Shown here: positions 53,810-63,495 of the stretch, in pieces
Position numbering within the stretch: position 1 is the stretch's first letter
Layout: every line of letters starts with the position of its first letter
Assembly (NCBI GenBank): GCA_018268715.1
Contig: JAFDVZ010000009.1
Span: 62,001-126,000 of the forward strand
Length of the DNA stretch: 64,000 nucleotides
DNA from: Acidobacteriota bacterium
GTDB taxonomy: Bacteria; Acidobacteriota; Terriglobia; Bryobacterales; Bryobacteraceae
Direction: 5' to 3'
Position numbers and translations under genes: made by a program
Notes under the pieces: model-generated
Databases searched by the model: none
Told to the model about the DNA's origin: nothing
Seen by the model: only the letters and a program-made list of their open reading frames with translations

Positions 53810-54988
53810 ATGGCCAAGCAGGCTCGAATCCGGGCGCACAAGCTTCGCGATGTGCGCCTGACCGGCTGGAAGGATCAGATCGCCGGCCGCTGGAGTTACC
53901 GGCGGCTGGCGGCTGATCCGGACTGGCGCGACGGTTGGATCAGTTTCGACGCCGTTACATGGAATCCCAACGACAGTCTGGTCTACTGTGGTCTCAATTC
54001 GATCGACGGCGACCTGCTGTACGCCTTCGATCCGAAATACGAACGCTTCGAATGCCTGAATTCGAAGCAGTGGACCGACGCCTTCGACGTGAAGATCCAT
54101 CGGACGCTGCTCATCGATCCCGCCGAGCGCTGTCTCTACTTCGCGACGTCCATGTTGCACGACGCCGACCAGCAGCGTGAGGCGCCGGGCGGCAAAGTGG
54201 TGCGCTACGATCCCATGCGCCGCGAGTATCGCGTGCTTGGCGCGCCGCTGCCGCACCTTTACATCCAGTCGATCGCGGCCGATTGGACGCGTGGTTTGCT
54301 GTACGGCTTCACCTACCCGGCCGAATTCCTGTTCCTGTTGGACATCCGGACGGGAGCCGCCGAGACGCTCGCCTATGTCGGGAACGCCATCTCCTTCGCA
54401 CAGCCGCATAATGCGGTCGTGGACAGCGAGGGTTGGCTATGGGGAACCTACGCCGAGACTCGCGCCTGGGACGAAACTACCGGGACGACGCCGGTCCGCC
54501 TGTTCAAGTTCCATCCGGATGGGCGGAGGTTCGAGTGGTTCGAACACGGCCTGGCGCGTCGGGACCGTCCGGCCGAGTTCGCCGAAACACGCCACAAGCA
54601 GGATCACGGCTTCTGCGATTCGATGCTGTACGACGGCCGGCGGTACATCTACGCCGGTTCGACAGCGGGCGTGTTGAGCCGCATCGACACTCGCACGGCG
54701 GCGGTGGAGAAAGTCGCCGAAGCGATGGAGACGGGGCGGTTCCCCGCCCTGGCTTTGCGCGACGGTCAATTATACGGCGGCGGAGGGATTCAGGGGCGCA
54801 CGGAACTGGTCCGCATCGACCTCGCCAGTGGACGCCTGGATCACTTCGACCGTCTTGAAGATCCGGACATCGGCGACCGGCCGGCCCGCATCCATGAGAT
54901 CGCCGTGGACGCGGAGCATCGCCTGTATCTGGGCGAGAACGACAACCACGAACGCTCCGGTTACCTTTGGAGCGCCTGGCTCGGCTGA
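53810..54988 (+). CDS. cytosolic propeller-like protein of unknown function, partner of TonB receptor
   Basis: The 392-residue product has no signal peptide. It has a run of propeller-like blades: WNPNDSLVYCGLNSIDGDLL, IDPAERCLYFATSMLHDADQ, GLLYGFTYPAEFLFLLDIRT, DSEGWLWGTYAETRAWDETT, and AVDAEHRLYLGENDN. Each repeat pairs a Trp/Tyr with a dipeptide turn as in SMP-30 or Kelch-like six-bladed folds. It begins 6 bp after the receptor. It might handle an imported compound or report on it, but it is not a known regulator. No family recognised. Confidence 0.6.
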   Translation: MAKQARIRAHKLRDVRLTGWKDQIAGRWSYRRLAADPDWRDGWISFDAVTWNPNDSLVYCGLNSIDGDLLYAFDPKYERFECLNSKQWTDAFDVKIHRTLLIDPAERCLYFATSMLHDADQQREAPGGKVVRYDPMRREYRVLGAPLPHLYIQSIAADWTRGLLYGFTYPAEFLFLLDIRTGAAETLAYVGNAISFAQPHNAVVDSEGWLWGTYAETRAWDETTGTTPVRLFKFHPDGRRFEWFEHGLARRDRPAEFAETRHKQDHGFCDSMLYDGRRYIYAGSTAGVLSRIDTRTAAVEKVAEAMETGRFPALALRDGQLYGGGGIQGRTELVRIDLASGRLDHFDRLEDPDIGDRPARIHEIAVDAEHRLYLGENDNHERSGYLWSAWLG

Positions 54989-54995
54989 CGGCGCT

Positions 54996-56519
54996 TCAGG
55001 CGGGCATGCGGATGGTGAATTCAGAGCCCTGCCCGGGTTCGCTCTTCACCGTGATGTGCCCGCCCATCATCTGACACAGGCGCTGGCTGATGGCGAGCCC
55101 AAGACCGGTGCCGCCGAAACGCCTGGTGGCCGATGAGTCCACCTGGGAGAAGGAGTGAAACAACTTCCGCATGTCCTCCGGCGCGATGCCGATGCCGGTG
55201 TCTCGCACGCGCCACTCCACCCACTCGCGATCCTGTTCCGGACGACGTTCCACTTCGATCTCCACCGTGCCGTTCTCGGTGAACTTGCAGGCGTTGCTCA
55301 GCAGGTTCAGCAGGCTCTGGCGGAACTTCAACGCGTCCAGTTGCACAAGTCCCTGGTAACCGGAATGCACCACCAGCCGGTTGCCGTTGCGTTTGGCGAG
55401 CGGCTCGACCGTGGCCGTGACGTCGCGGATCAGACTGTCCACCGGCACCGGCTCGATGTGCAACTCCACGCGCCCGGCTTCGATCTTCGACAGGTCCAGA
55501 ACGTCGTTGATCAGGCTCAACAGGTGTCGCCCCGCCTTTTCGATCTTCTTCAGGTCGTTCACCGCCGTTTCGTCAGCGCGATCCTCGGCGTCCTCCCGCA
55601 GCATCTCGCTATAGCCGATGACGGCGTTCAGCGGCGTTCGCAATTCGTGGCTCATGTTCGCCAGGAAGGCGCTCTTGGCGCGGTTGGATTGCTCGGCGGC
55701 CTCCTTGGCGGCTTCGAGGTCACTTTGAATCCGGCGGCGCTCGGCGATCTCGTCCTGCAACGCGTGAGTGCGTTCTTCGACGCGTGATTCCAACTCATCC
55801 TGCGCTCGCTGAAGTTCCCGGTCACGGAACTGGATCTGGTCCATCATGCCGTTGAAGCGCTCAATCAGGTCCCCGATTTCGTCATTAGCCGTCTTGGCCG
55901 CGCGGACGCCGTAGTCGTTGCCCTCGGAGACCCGCGCCGCGACCGCCGTCAGTTCGAGAATCGGCCGCGAAATCAGACGCTGCAGATACCAGCCGAGCAG
56001 CATCGCGCAAGCAGCCGCCGCCACCAGCACTCCGACGCCCGTCACAATGCTCTTGGCCAGGCGGCGATAAGCCTCATCGAGGCTCATCCGCAGGAACACC
56101 CGCCCCATCTGCTCTTCGCCAATGGAAACCGGCGTGGTCACCAGCAGGTGCCGGCTCGTGAAGCGAACGTCGGCCCGTTCCGGCGCCAGCGGGCAGGGTT
56201 CGGCGGAATCCGGGCTGTTGTAGCCCGCAATCAGACGGTCACGCTTGCCGTAGAGGCATCCCATCTCGACCCGCGACTCGGCGCGCAGCGTGCTCAGCGT
56301 CTCGCCGGCCGCCCGAGCGTCGTCAAAGGCGATCGCCGCGTTGCTCGAATCGGCGAGCATCCGGGCCAGCGTCACCGCCTCCCGCCGGATGGTCGCCCGG
56401 TAGTCGGCCACCTCGTAGGCGATGAACGCGGTGCACGCGATGGCCAACACAATCGCGGAGATCGCCGTAAACAGCAGGATCAGCTTTGCCTTGATCGACC
56501 GGTTGTTGAACCACCGCAT
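54996..56519 (-). CDS. sensor histidine kinase with CHASE8-like periplasmic domain
   Basis: The 507-residue product has helices at 13-33 and 158-178. Between them is a CHASE8-like domain ([20 protein letters not shown]; LGxxxx-type [18 protein letters not shown]). A HAMP domain, a coiled coil, HisKA ([20 protein letters not shown] with the phospho-His) and HATPase ([29 protein letters not shown]) follow. It has no receiver; two receivers lie upstream in the operon. It starts 1 bp after yfiR. YfiR/CHASE8 pairs are known in c-di-GMP control (family knowledge). Confidence 0.87.
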   Translation of the reverse strand: MRWFNNRSIKAKLILLFTAISAIVLAIACTAFIAYEVADYRATIRREAVTLARMLADSSNAAIAFDDARAAGETLSTLRAESRVEMGCLYGKRDRLIAGYNSPDSAEPCPLAPERADVRFTSRHLLVTTPVSIGEEQMGRVFLRMSLDEAYRRLAKSIVTGVGVLVAAAACAMLLGWYLQRLISRPILELTAVAARVSEGNDYGVRAAKTANDEIGDLIERFNGMMDQIQFRDRELQRAQDELESRVEERTHALQDEIAERRRIQSDLEAAKEAAEQSNRAKSAFLANMSHELRTPLNAVIGYSEMLREDAEDRADETAVNDLKKIEKAGRHLLSLINDVLDLSKIEAGRVELHIEPVPVDSLIRDVTATVEPLAKRNGNRLVVHSGYQGLVQLDALKFRQSLLNLLSNACKFTENGTVEIEVERRPEQDREWVEWRVRDTGIGIAPEDMRKLFHSFSQVDSSATRRFGGTGLGLAISQRLCQMMGGHITVKSEPGQGSEFTIRMPA

Positions 56520-56520
56520 C

Positions 56521-57063
56521 TCAACTTCCTTCCTTGATCACGTTGGCCAGTTTCAGCAAACGCGAACTCACCGTAAGGCCATTACGCTGCGCGGCGGCCA
56601 GATTCACCTCCAATTGCACGCGGTCGCCCCGCAGCACGAGCCCCACCACGCTGCCCGCCTCGGCGAATCGATCCCCGTCCCCCACCGTCAGCACCGACGC
56701 GTGCGCAAGCGAGGAGCCCAACTCCTCGAGCCGCCGGCGCTCGCCTCGGGTGATGAACAGGATATGGCAGGCCTCCGCGCGCGCGGTCCCGTTCAGCCGT
56801 TGCACCACCACCGGATGGCCGTTCACGGTCTTGCCGGCGACCTGCTGATCCAGGTCCCGCCCGAACGGGTCGCGCCCGAGCACGCCGATGACGAACGGCC
56901 CGGAGGCGTCGCCCAGCTTGGCGGCCGGCCATTGCACGAACTTGGTGAGGTTCAGCAGCATGGCCGCTTTGATCTCGTATTCGTCGGCGCCGCCGTGGTC
57001 TTCGGCCTGAAGCAACGTCAGGCAGAGCGACAGTACGAGCAGCGCTTCAAGGCGGCGGGTCAA
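56521..57063 (-). CDS. YfiR-family periplasmic regulator
   Basis: The 180-residue product has a signal peptide ([18 protein letters not shown]) and the DUF4154/YfiR fold: [55 protein letters not shown] and [20 protein letters not shown]. YfiR of Pseudomonas inhibits the diguanylate cyclase YfiN by binding its periplasmic domain. Here the partner is likely the CHASE8 kinase encoded 1 bp downstream. The TonB receptor is 10 bp upstream. Confidence 0.88.
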   Translation of the reverse strand: MTRRLEALLVLSLCLTLLQAEDHGGADEYEIKAAMLLNLTKFVQWPAAKLGDASGPFVIGVLGRDPFGRDLDQQVAGKTVNGHPVVVQRLNGTARAEACHILFITRGERRRLEELGSSLAHASVLTVGDGDRFAEAGSVVGLVLRGDRVQLEVNLAAAQRNGLTVSSRLLKLANVIKEGS

Positions 57064-57073
57064 GGGCGTGTCC

Positions 57074-59065
57074 TCAGAACCTCCACAACGCCTGGATGTA
57101 TGCGGACCGCCTCACCGCTGAGGTCGCCGAATACTCCTCCATCGAAAACTCCATGTGACGGTCAGAGCCCAGGTTCTGGACGCCGGCGCTGAATTCGGCG
57201 TACTCGCCCACTTTCCAGGCCAGCCGCAGATCCGTCCGCTCATAGGCCCCGATGTCGCGATCCGGCAGGCGCGAGGCGTAGTAGAGCGATGCGTCGAAGC
57301 TGATGTTCCGCGTCAAGTCAAAGAAGTTGTGGACACTGAAGGTGCTTTTGGGGGTCAGCCACGCCCAGCTCTGATAGGACAGGCCATCGGCGGAGTCCGG
57401 GCCCTGCAGGTGCGCTTCGATCCAGGCGTAGCCGCCTTGAATCCGCCAGCGCCTTGCGAGGTTCCAGGACAGCGCCGTCTCCACGCCCAGAGTGTGGCCC
57501 CACCCCGTGTTGACGAAAGTGATCGGGATCACGTACTCCGCCTTCGGAGCGGTCCGCACATACGGCGTCCCTTGCACCGTCTCCTCGAGCTTCGAGTAGC
57601 GGTTCACGAACGTCGCGACATCGAGCGAGACACGGCGCCCGATCTGCGACCGGAACCCGGCTTCGTACGCCGCCACGGATTCGGACTCGAAGTCCTTGTT
57701 CCCCGTGGTCAACACCGTAATGGGGACATAGACCGACTGCGGCAGGGAGAAAGCGAGCGAGAGGTCAACGTCGCGGCGGGACGGAGTGCGCACCGCCCGC
57801 GAAGCCGAAGCCCAGAAGGAATGACGCCGCCCGGGGGTCCACATGATGCGGACGCCGGGTTGGACCTCTACTCCCGTGTAACTGTTGTGGAGCACCTTGG
57901 TGCCTAGCGTGAGCACCAAGCGGTCCGGCGCGAGAGAAATGTCGTCCTGCAAGAAGGCGCTAAACAGGTGGTCGGTGCGGGAACTCGGATCAAATGGGGG
58001 CGGCGAGCCGCTCAGCCGGTCGTGCATCCAGCGGTAACCCGCACCCCAGATCACATCGTGCCGGTCCTTCCAGTTGAAATGCTGTTGGAAGTCGAAATCG
58101 AGCGTGCGCATGACGCCCGACGCCACCCACTCGCTGCGCCGTTCGTCGTTGTAATAGGTCTGGATCGCGATGTCGGACGCCTTCAGCGTCCGCTCCCACC
58201 GCCCCATGGCGAAGCCGCCCGAAAATCGCGCGGTATCGTTGATCATGGTCGCCAGCGGCGTCTGAAAGGTCTCGTTCACAGACTGCGACGATCGGCCGCG
58301 ATAGCCGTCTCCACTGAAGCTGAACAGGTCCCTCGGTCCGGACTGCCAGTCGAGCCGGCCGCCGGCCCGCAGCGCACGGCCCCCGTCGTTCGCCGACGAG
58401 CCGTCGGCGGCGAGAAGCGACCAGCGGTCGAAGTACTTGACGTAGCCGCGGTAGTTCAGTCGCTCCCCGTCCCCCGCACCATACCGCAACGCGCCGGCGC
58501 CCCGTTCGTCACCGCCCGCGCGCGCCGTCATGAGTCCGCCGCGCGTCGCCTTGGCTTTCTTCGTGATGATGTTGATGACGCCGTTCACCGCGTTTGCGCC
58601 CCACATGGTGGCGCCCGGGCCGCGAATCACCTCGATACGCTCCACGTCCTCGATCATCACGTCGTTCTGGTCCCAATAGACGCCCGAGTACTCGTTGTTG
58701 TACACGCTCCGACCATCGATGAGCACCAGCATCTTGTTGTTGAAACGGCCGTTGAACCCGCGCGAGCCCACCACCCACTTGTTGGCGTCCAGCCGCGCCA
58801 CGGTCAAGCCGGGAACACGGCGCAGCAACTCGGGGATGCTGGTCAATCCGCTACGGCGGATCTCCTCCTCGGTGATGATGTAGGCAGCCGCCGCCACGCG
58901 CGACAACTGCTGTTCCCGTCTCGAGACGGAGCTCACCGTCAGATTCGTCAACTCCTCCAGGCTCAGCCCGGAAAGACTGCCGTCCGGGTTGTTGGCCGGA
59001 TCTTCGCCGCACACGCCGCTGGCGGCGGCGAGCAACAGGGCCGCCACTCCGTTCAGTCGCGTCAT
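57074..59065 (-). CDS. TonB-dependent receptor in the c-di-GMP operon
   Basis: The ATG at 59065 has GGGAG eight bases upstream and overlaps the GGDEF-EAL stop (ATGA), so it is preferred to the one at 59071. The leader (MTRLNGVAALLLAAASGVCG) is a signal peptide. The plug has LLRRVPGLTVARLDANKWVV, GSRGFNGRFNNKMLVLIDGR and GVYWDQNDVMIEDVERIEVI, then RGPGATMWGANAVNGVINII. The barrel ends AYIQALWRF. The N-terminus is close to receptors of proteobacterial 'TonB-YfiR-kinase' sets. Likely an outer-membrane sensor. Confidence 0.9.
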   Translation of the reverse strand: MTRLNGVAALLLAAASGVCGEDPANNPDGSLSGLSLEELTNLTVSSVSRREQQLSRVAAAAYIITEEEIRRSGLTSIPELLRRVPGLTVARLDANKWVVGSRGFNGRFNNKMLVLIDGRSVYNNEYSGVYWDQNDVMIEDVERIEVIRGPGATMWGANAVNGVINIITKKAKATRGGLMTARAGGDERGAGALRYGAGDGERLNYRGYVKYFDRWSLLAADGSSANDGGRALRAGGRLDWQSGPRDLFSFSGDGYRGRSSQSVNETFQTPLATMINDTARFSGGFAMGRWERTLKASDIAIQTYYNDERRSEWVASGVMRTLDFDFQQHFNWKDRHDVIWGAGYRWMHDRLSGSPPPFDPSSRTDHLFSAFLQDDISLAPDRLVLTLGTKVLHNSYTGVEVQPGVRIMWTPGRRHSFWASASRAVRTPSRRDVDLSLAFSLPQSVYVPITVLTTGNKDFESESVAAYEAGFRSQIGRRVSLDVATFVNRYSKLEETVQGTPYVRTAPKAEYVIPITFVNTGWGHTLGVETALSWNLARRWRIQGGYAWIEAHLQGPDSADGLSYQSWAWLTPKSTFSVHNFFDLTRNISFDASLYYASRLPDRDIGAYERTDLRLAWKVGEYAEFSAGVQNLGSDRHMEFSMEEYSATSAVRRSAYIQALWRF

Positions 59066-61146
59066 GAACATATCTCCCGCGCCGTCTCACCGCCTTGCGA
59101 GCGGATCAACTCCTCCGCCGCACCGGCGTTGACCGGCTTCGAATAATAGAATCCCTGCCCGAACTCGCAACCGGCCTCCCTCAGATATTCAATCTGCTCG
59201 ACGTTCTCCACACCCTCGGCAATCGCCTCCAGGCGGAGGTTCTGCGCCATGCGCACAATCGTCTTGACCAGCTCATGCGAGTCCCGATCGCCGGAGCACA
59301 GGTTGAACGTGAAGGAACGGTCGATTTTGAGCGAATCGAAAGGAAGCTGGTGAAGGTAACGCAGGCAGGAGTAGCCGGTTCCGAAATCGTCGATCTTCAG
59401 CCCGACGCCCAGCGCCTTCAGCGCGTTCAACAACTCGCGCGCCTCGGCCATATCGGCCAGCAGCAGCGTCTCGGTCACCTCCAATTGCAGCGACGAAGCC
59501 GCCAGCCCCGTCTCCTTCAGCACCTGGGACACCTGGTCCACCAGGTCGCCGTCGCGGCACTGGCGCGGAGACACGTTGACGCTGATGTCGAAGTCGCGCG
59601 CTTCCGGATACTGATCCTGCCATTGCTTCATCTGCCGGCAGGATTCACGCAACACCCACAGCCCGAGTTCGTTGATGAAGCCGGTCTCCTCGGCGATCGG
59701 AATGAACTCATCGGGCGAGATCAGTCCGCGCACCGGGTGGCGCCAGCGGACCAGCGCCTCGAAACCGCAGATCCTGGCCGTTCGCAGGTAGACGCGCGGC
59801 TGGTAAAACACCGTGAATTCTCCCTTGGCGATGGCCTGCGTCATCTCGCTTTCGATCTCGAGCCGAATCTTCGCCCGATCCCGCATGGAGGCGTCAAACA
59901 GGCACGCCCGGCCCTTGCCGGCGGCCTTGGCGGCGTACATCGCCGTGTCGGCGTCTCGAATCACCTCATCCGGACTCTTGTGGCCCGGCCCGATCAGCGC
60001 GACGCCCACGCTCGCCGTACAGTAGACAGTCCGCCCATCCAGGCGGTACATCGGCCGCAACGCGGCGTTAACCGCCTCGGCGGCCGCCATAGGGGTCTTC
60101 TCATCTTCGACGCCCACCAGCAGGATGGCGAACTCGTCGCCGCCCAGCCGCACCACCGCTGACGCCTGAAATGGATGCATCGCCTCGCTCAACCGCATGG
60201 CCGCCTGCCGCAGCAGCCCGTCCCCGGCGACATGCCCCAGGCTGTCGTTGACCAGTTTGAAGCGATCCAGGTCGACAAACAGCAGCGCCGCCGGCTGACC
60301 GGATCGGGCGAAACGCCCCATGGCCGTATCCAGGCGGTCGACCAGCAGCGTCCGATTGCCCAGCCCGGTGAGCTGGTCCGTCGTCACCTTCGCCGTCACA
60401 TCCGACTGCGAGCCCGCCATCCGGATCGCGCGGCCCTCGGCGTCGCGAACGGCCAACCCGCGCGTCAGCATCCAACGGCAGGACCCATCCTGATGCCGCA
60501 TCCGGTAGGCGTGCTCGAACACCTCGCTGTGATTGTCCAAATGCCCCCGGAGACATTGGTCGAGTTCCGGCCGATCGTCGGAATACACTCTCCCGAACCA
60601 CTCCTCCGGCGTTTCTCCGACCGCGCCATTCTCGAGACCCAGCATTTCCTTCCAGCGTGGCGAGTAGTACACCACGCCCGACAGGAGGTCCCAATCCCAC
60701 AACCCGTCGTTGGCGCTGCGCGCCGCCAGGGCGTAGCGTTCCTCGCTGGCCCGCCGCTCGGATTCGGCCCGCTTCCGCGCCACCTGCGACCGGATGCGCG
60801 CCAGCGCCACCGGAAAGTCGATCGGCTTGGTGACATAGTCGTTGGCGCCCAGATCGATCGCCTCGGCGATCTTCCGGCTCTCGGTCACCGCCGTCACCAT
60901 GATCACCGGCAATTGCTCCGGATCGTGCACCGCCCGCAGCAGTCGCAGCACCTCGGAACCGCTCATGCCGGGCATCATCGAATCGAGCAGCACCGCGTCG
61001 TATTCGCAATTGCGCAACAGGTCGAGCGCCCGCGCGCCATCCTCCACCGTGTCGACCCGAAAGCCGGATCGCTCGAGCCGCCGCGCCAGCATGTCGCGAT
61101 TGGCTTCTTCGTCGTCTACCACCAGGAGCCTAGGACTTGGATTCAT
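59062..61146 (-). CDS. receiver-PAS-GGDEF-EAL protein, c-di-GMP turnover
   Basis: The 694-residue product joins a receiver (LLVVDDEEANRDMLARRLER, with DAVLLDSMMPGMSGSE as the phospho-Asp), a PAS domain (about 140-255), GGDEF (RLGGDEFAILLV in the active-site loop; LTGLGNRTLL) and EAL (FEALVRWRHPVRGLISPDEF; KIDDFGTGYSCLRYLHQL; EGVENVEQIEYLREAGCEFG). Both catalytic halves look intact, so it can make and break c-di-GMP, likely switched by phosphorylation. Overlaps the single-receiver gene by 17 bp and the receptor by 4 bp. Confidence 0.93.
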   Translation of the reverse strand: MNPSPRLLVVDDEEANRDMLARRLERSGFRVDTVEDGARALDLLRNCEYDAVLLDSMMPGMSGSEVLRLLRAVHDPEQLPVIMVTAVTESRKIAEAIDLGANDYVTKPIDFPVALARIRSQVARKRAESERRASEERYALAARSANDGLWDWDLLSGVVYYSPRWKEMLGLENGAVGETPEEWFGRVYSDDRPELDQCLRGHLDNHSEVFEHAYRMRHQDGSCRWMLTRGLAVRDAEGRAIRMAGSQSDVTAKVTTDQLTGLGNRTLLVDRLDTAMGRFARSGQPAALLFVDLDRFKLVNDSLGHVAGDGLLRQAAMRLSEAMHPFQASAVVRLGGDEFAILLVGVEDEKTPMAAAEAVNAALRPMYRLDGRTVYCTASVGVALIGPGHKSPDEVIRDADTAMYAAKAAGKGRACLFDASMRDRAKIRLEIESEMTQAIAKGEFTVFYQPRVYLRTARICGFEALVRWRHPVRGLISPDEFIPIAEETGFINELGLWVLRESCRQMKQWQDQYPEARDFDISVNVSPRQCRDGDLVDQVSQVLKETGLAASSLQLEVTETLLLADMAEARELLNALKALGVGLKIDDFGTGYSCLRYLHQLPFDSLKIDRSFTFNLCSGDRDSHELVKTIVRMAQNLRLEAIAEGVENVEQIEYLREAGCEFGQGFYYSKPVNAGAAEELIRSQGGETAREICS

Positions 61147-61537
61147 TGGAATGGACCAGGGTAATCATCTTCGCGATCAAAGCATCCAACTCGACGGGCT
61201 TGGTTTCGAACTCGTCGCAACCGGCCGCGAGAGCCTCTTCCCGATCGCCAAACATGGCGTGGGCAGTGAGTGCGATGACGGGGATCGTGCGGGTGTCAGG
61301 GCGGGACTTCAAACGGCGCGTGGCCTCCCAGCCGTTCAGCACGGGCAGGCTCATGTCCATCAGGATGATATCGGGCTGCTCGGCGACCGCGATGTCGACT
61401 CCGCGTTCACCGTCGGCGGCGATCAGGATCGCCCAGCCGCGCCGGGCGAGCCTCCGAGCCAACATGTCCCGGTTCTCATCGTTATCTTCCACCAGGAGAA
61501 CCCGACCCTTCGGGTGCTCCTCGCCGGACAAAGGCAT
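61130..61537 (-). CDS. single-domain response regulator
   Basis: From the ATG at 61537, preceded by GGAG, the 135-residue product is one receiver: VLLVEDNDENRDMLARRLAR, phospho-Asp in IILMDMSLPVLNGWEA, VIALTAHAMFGDREEALAAG, and Lys in FETKPVEL. The type resembles the receivers of hybrid kinases. It leads the operon and probably relays phosphate from the kinase. No output domain. Confidence 0.9.
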   Translation of the reverse strand: MPLSGEEHPKGRVLLVEDNDENRDMLARRLARRGWAILIAADGERGVDIAVAEQPDIILMDMSLPVLNGWEATRRLKSRPDTRTIPVIALTAHAMFGDREEALAAGCDEFETKPVELDALIAKMITLVHSNESKS

Positions 61538-61657
61538 GATCTCCACATCGGCGGTGGAAGGAGAAGTTTGAATTGTGCGGCGGGAAGCGAAGCACAGCCC
61601 CTCGACACGCCTTAATTTCGCGGTGAGGGTCGCCCGAAGCCTCCTCGGGCGAAGCGC

Positions 61658-62572
61658 CTATTTGAGGTACTGGGCCACGTTGTCCCGCGTGACCAGTTGG
61701 AAGGGAATGTAGACCTGCTTATCGACCGGCTGTTTCCGGATCAGCTTCACCGCCGTCTCCACGGCCGCGCCCGCCTGGCCCTTGGCGTCCTGAAACACGG
61801 TGGCGTCCAACCGGCCCGCCTTCACCGCCTCGAGCGCGTCGGCGATCGAATCGACGCCCACCACGATGACCTTGTCCTTCATTTTGGCCTGCTCCAGCGC
61901 CATCAGCGCGCCCATGGCCATTTCGTCGTTCTGCGCAAACACCGCCTGGATCTTCGGACCGAAGGACTGAATCCAGTTCTCCATCAGCGACATCGCCTTG
62001 GCCCGATCCCATTCGGCCGTCTGGTCGGCCAGCATCTTCACCCCAGGGTTCTTCCGTAACACCTCGCGCGCTCCCTGGTCGCGCTTCAACTGCGCCGCCT
62101 GTCCCATGAACCCATGCATCATGACGATGTCGCCCCGGCCGCCCAGCCTCTTGACGATATACTCCATCGCGATGCGCGCCGACTCCTCGTCCCGAGACCC
62201 CACAAAGGCCGACGGCGCCGAGCGCGTCTCCGAATTCACGTTGACGATCGGAATCCCCGCCGCCACCGCCCGATCCACGGCCGGCGAACTCGCCTCCACC
62301 TCCGACGGGTTCAATATGATGGCGTCCACCTTCTGCGCCACGAAGCTCTCCACCTGCTGGACCTGCTTTTCCGCGTTGCGTTGCGCGTCGTTGACGATCA
62401 GCGTCACGCCCAGCTCCCTGGCCTTGGCCTCCATGCCCTTGTTCAGCATGGCGATGAACTCATTGGACAAATTCATCATCGACACGCCGATCACCGGCTG
62501 TTTCGGCCCCTGCCCGGTCCGCCCGCACCCGGCAAGCAACACCAGCAAGACCGCAGTTACTAAACGCCTCAT
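61658..62572 (-). CDS. rbsB: sugar ABC transporter substrate-binding lipoprotein (RbsB-like)
   Basis: The lipobox VLLAGC (Cys16) gives an anchored lipoprotein. The 304-residue product is a periplasmic-binding fold: IGVSMMNLSNEFIAMLNKGM, VQQVESFVAQKVDAIILNPS, AGIPIVNVNSETRSAPSAFV, GDIVMMHGFMGQAAQLKRDQ, AVFAQNDEMAMGALMALEQA. The pattern suits pentose or related sugars. It is the third gene of a minus-strand ABC operon; its start overlaps rbsC stop by 4 bp. Confidence 0.9.
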   Translation of the reverse strand: MRRLVTAVLLVLLAGCGRTGQGPKQPVIGVSMMNLSNEFIAMLNKGMEAKARELGVTLIVNDAQRNAEKQVQQVESFVAQKVDAIILNPSEVEASSPAVDRAVAAGIPIVNVNSETRSAPSAFVGSRDEESARIAMEYIVKRLGGRGDIVMMHGFMGQAAQLKRDQGAREVLRKNPGVKMLADQTAEWDRAKAMSLMENWIQSFGPKIQAVFAQNDEMAMGALMALEQAKMKDKVIVVGVDSIADALEAVKAGRLDATVFQDAKGQAGAAVETAVKLIRKQPVDKQVYIPFQLVTRDNVAQYLK

Positions 62573-63495
62573 GACTTATGCTGACTCCTGTCCATCCAAA
62601 CCGCGCCGACTATGATAACTCCCTTGACAATCTGCTGATAATACGAAGGCACATTCAGCAAATCCAGGCCATTATTGATAACTCCCATCAACAACGCGCC
62701 CAACACGGTCCCGCCGACGCCGCCCACTCCGCCGGAAAGACTGGTTCCGCCGATCACCACCGCCGCGATCGCGTCTAACTCATACCCCACTCCCGCGTTC
62801 GGCTGCCCCGTCGTTATACGCGCCGCGAGCACCACGCCCGCCAGCCCCGCGAGCGCCCCGCACAGCGTATAGACAAACATCTTCACCCGGCCCACCCGGA
62901 TGCCCGAAGCCCGCGCCGCGTTCTCGTTGCCGCCCACCGCGTACACATGCCGTCCCATCCGGAACCGGGCGAGCACCACCCAGGCGGCCGCCGCCACCGC
63001 GGCCAGCACAATCACCGGGACCGGAACCCCCAGCACCTGTCCGCCGCCGAGCGCGGTGAACTCCGGACTCAGATTCGAGACAGGCCGTCCGCCGCTCGCC
63101 ACCAGCGCCAATCCCCGCGCCGCCGTCATCATCCCGAGCGTCACAATAAACGGCGCCACCCGCCCCACCGTGATCACCGCCCCGCTCGCCGCCCCGCACA
63201 ATGCGCCCGCCGCGACGCCGGCCACCACCGGCGCGATCACGGGATACTCCCCCGGATGCGCGAACAGCGCCGCCGCCACTCCCGTCAGCGCCACCAGCGA
63301 GCCGAGCGAAAGGTCCACGCCGCCGGTCAGCAGCACAAAGGTGACGCCCACCGCCAGAATCCCGTTGATGGAGATCTGCCGGATCAGATTCACCAGGTTT
63401 CCGAGCGTCAGAAAGCTCGGCCGCGCCGCCGACAGCGCCGCGCACAACACCGCGAGCGCGATCACTAGCCCGAATCGTCCCAACAGCCGTGTCAT
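62569..63495 (-). CDS. rbsC: sugar ABC transporter permease (RbsC-like)
   Basis: The 308-residue product has about 9-10 helices and the AraH/RbsC signature: ISINGILAVGVTFVLLTGGV, DLSLGSLVALTGVAAALFAH and GMMTAARGLALVASGGRPVS. GGTSLSGGVGGVGGTVLGAL follows near residues 240-260. It pairs with the ATPase and binding protein. The stop of the ATPase gene overlaps its start by 4 bp. Confidence 0.92.
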   Translation of the reverse strand: MTRLLGRFGLVIALAVLCAALSAARPSFLTLGNLVNLIRQISINGILAVGVTFVLLTGGVDLSLGSLVALTGVAAALFAHPGEYPVIAPVVAGVAAGALCGAASGAVITVGRVAPFIVTLGMMTAARGLALVASGGRPVSNLSPEFTALGGGQVLGVPVPVIVLAAVAAAAWVVLARFRMGRHVYAVGGNENAARASGIRVGRVKMFVYTLCGALAGLAGVVLAARITTGQPNAGVGYELDAIAAVVIGGTSLSGGVGGVGGTVLGALLMGVINNGLDLLNVPSYYQQIVKGVIIVGAVWMDRSQHKS

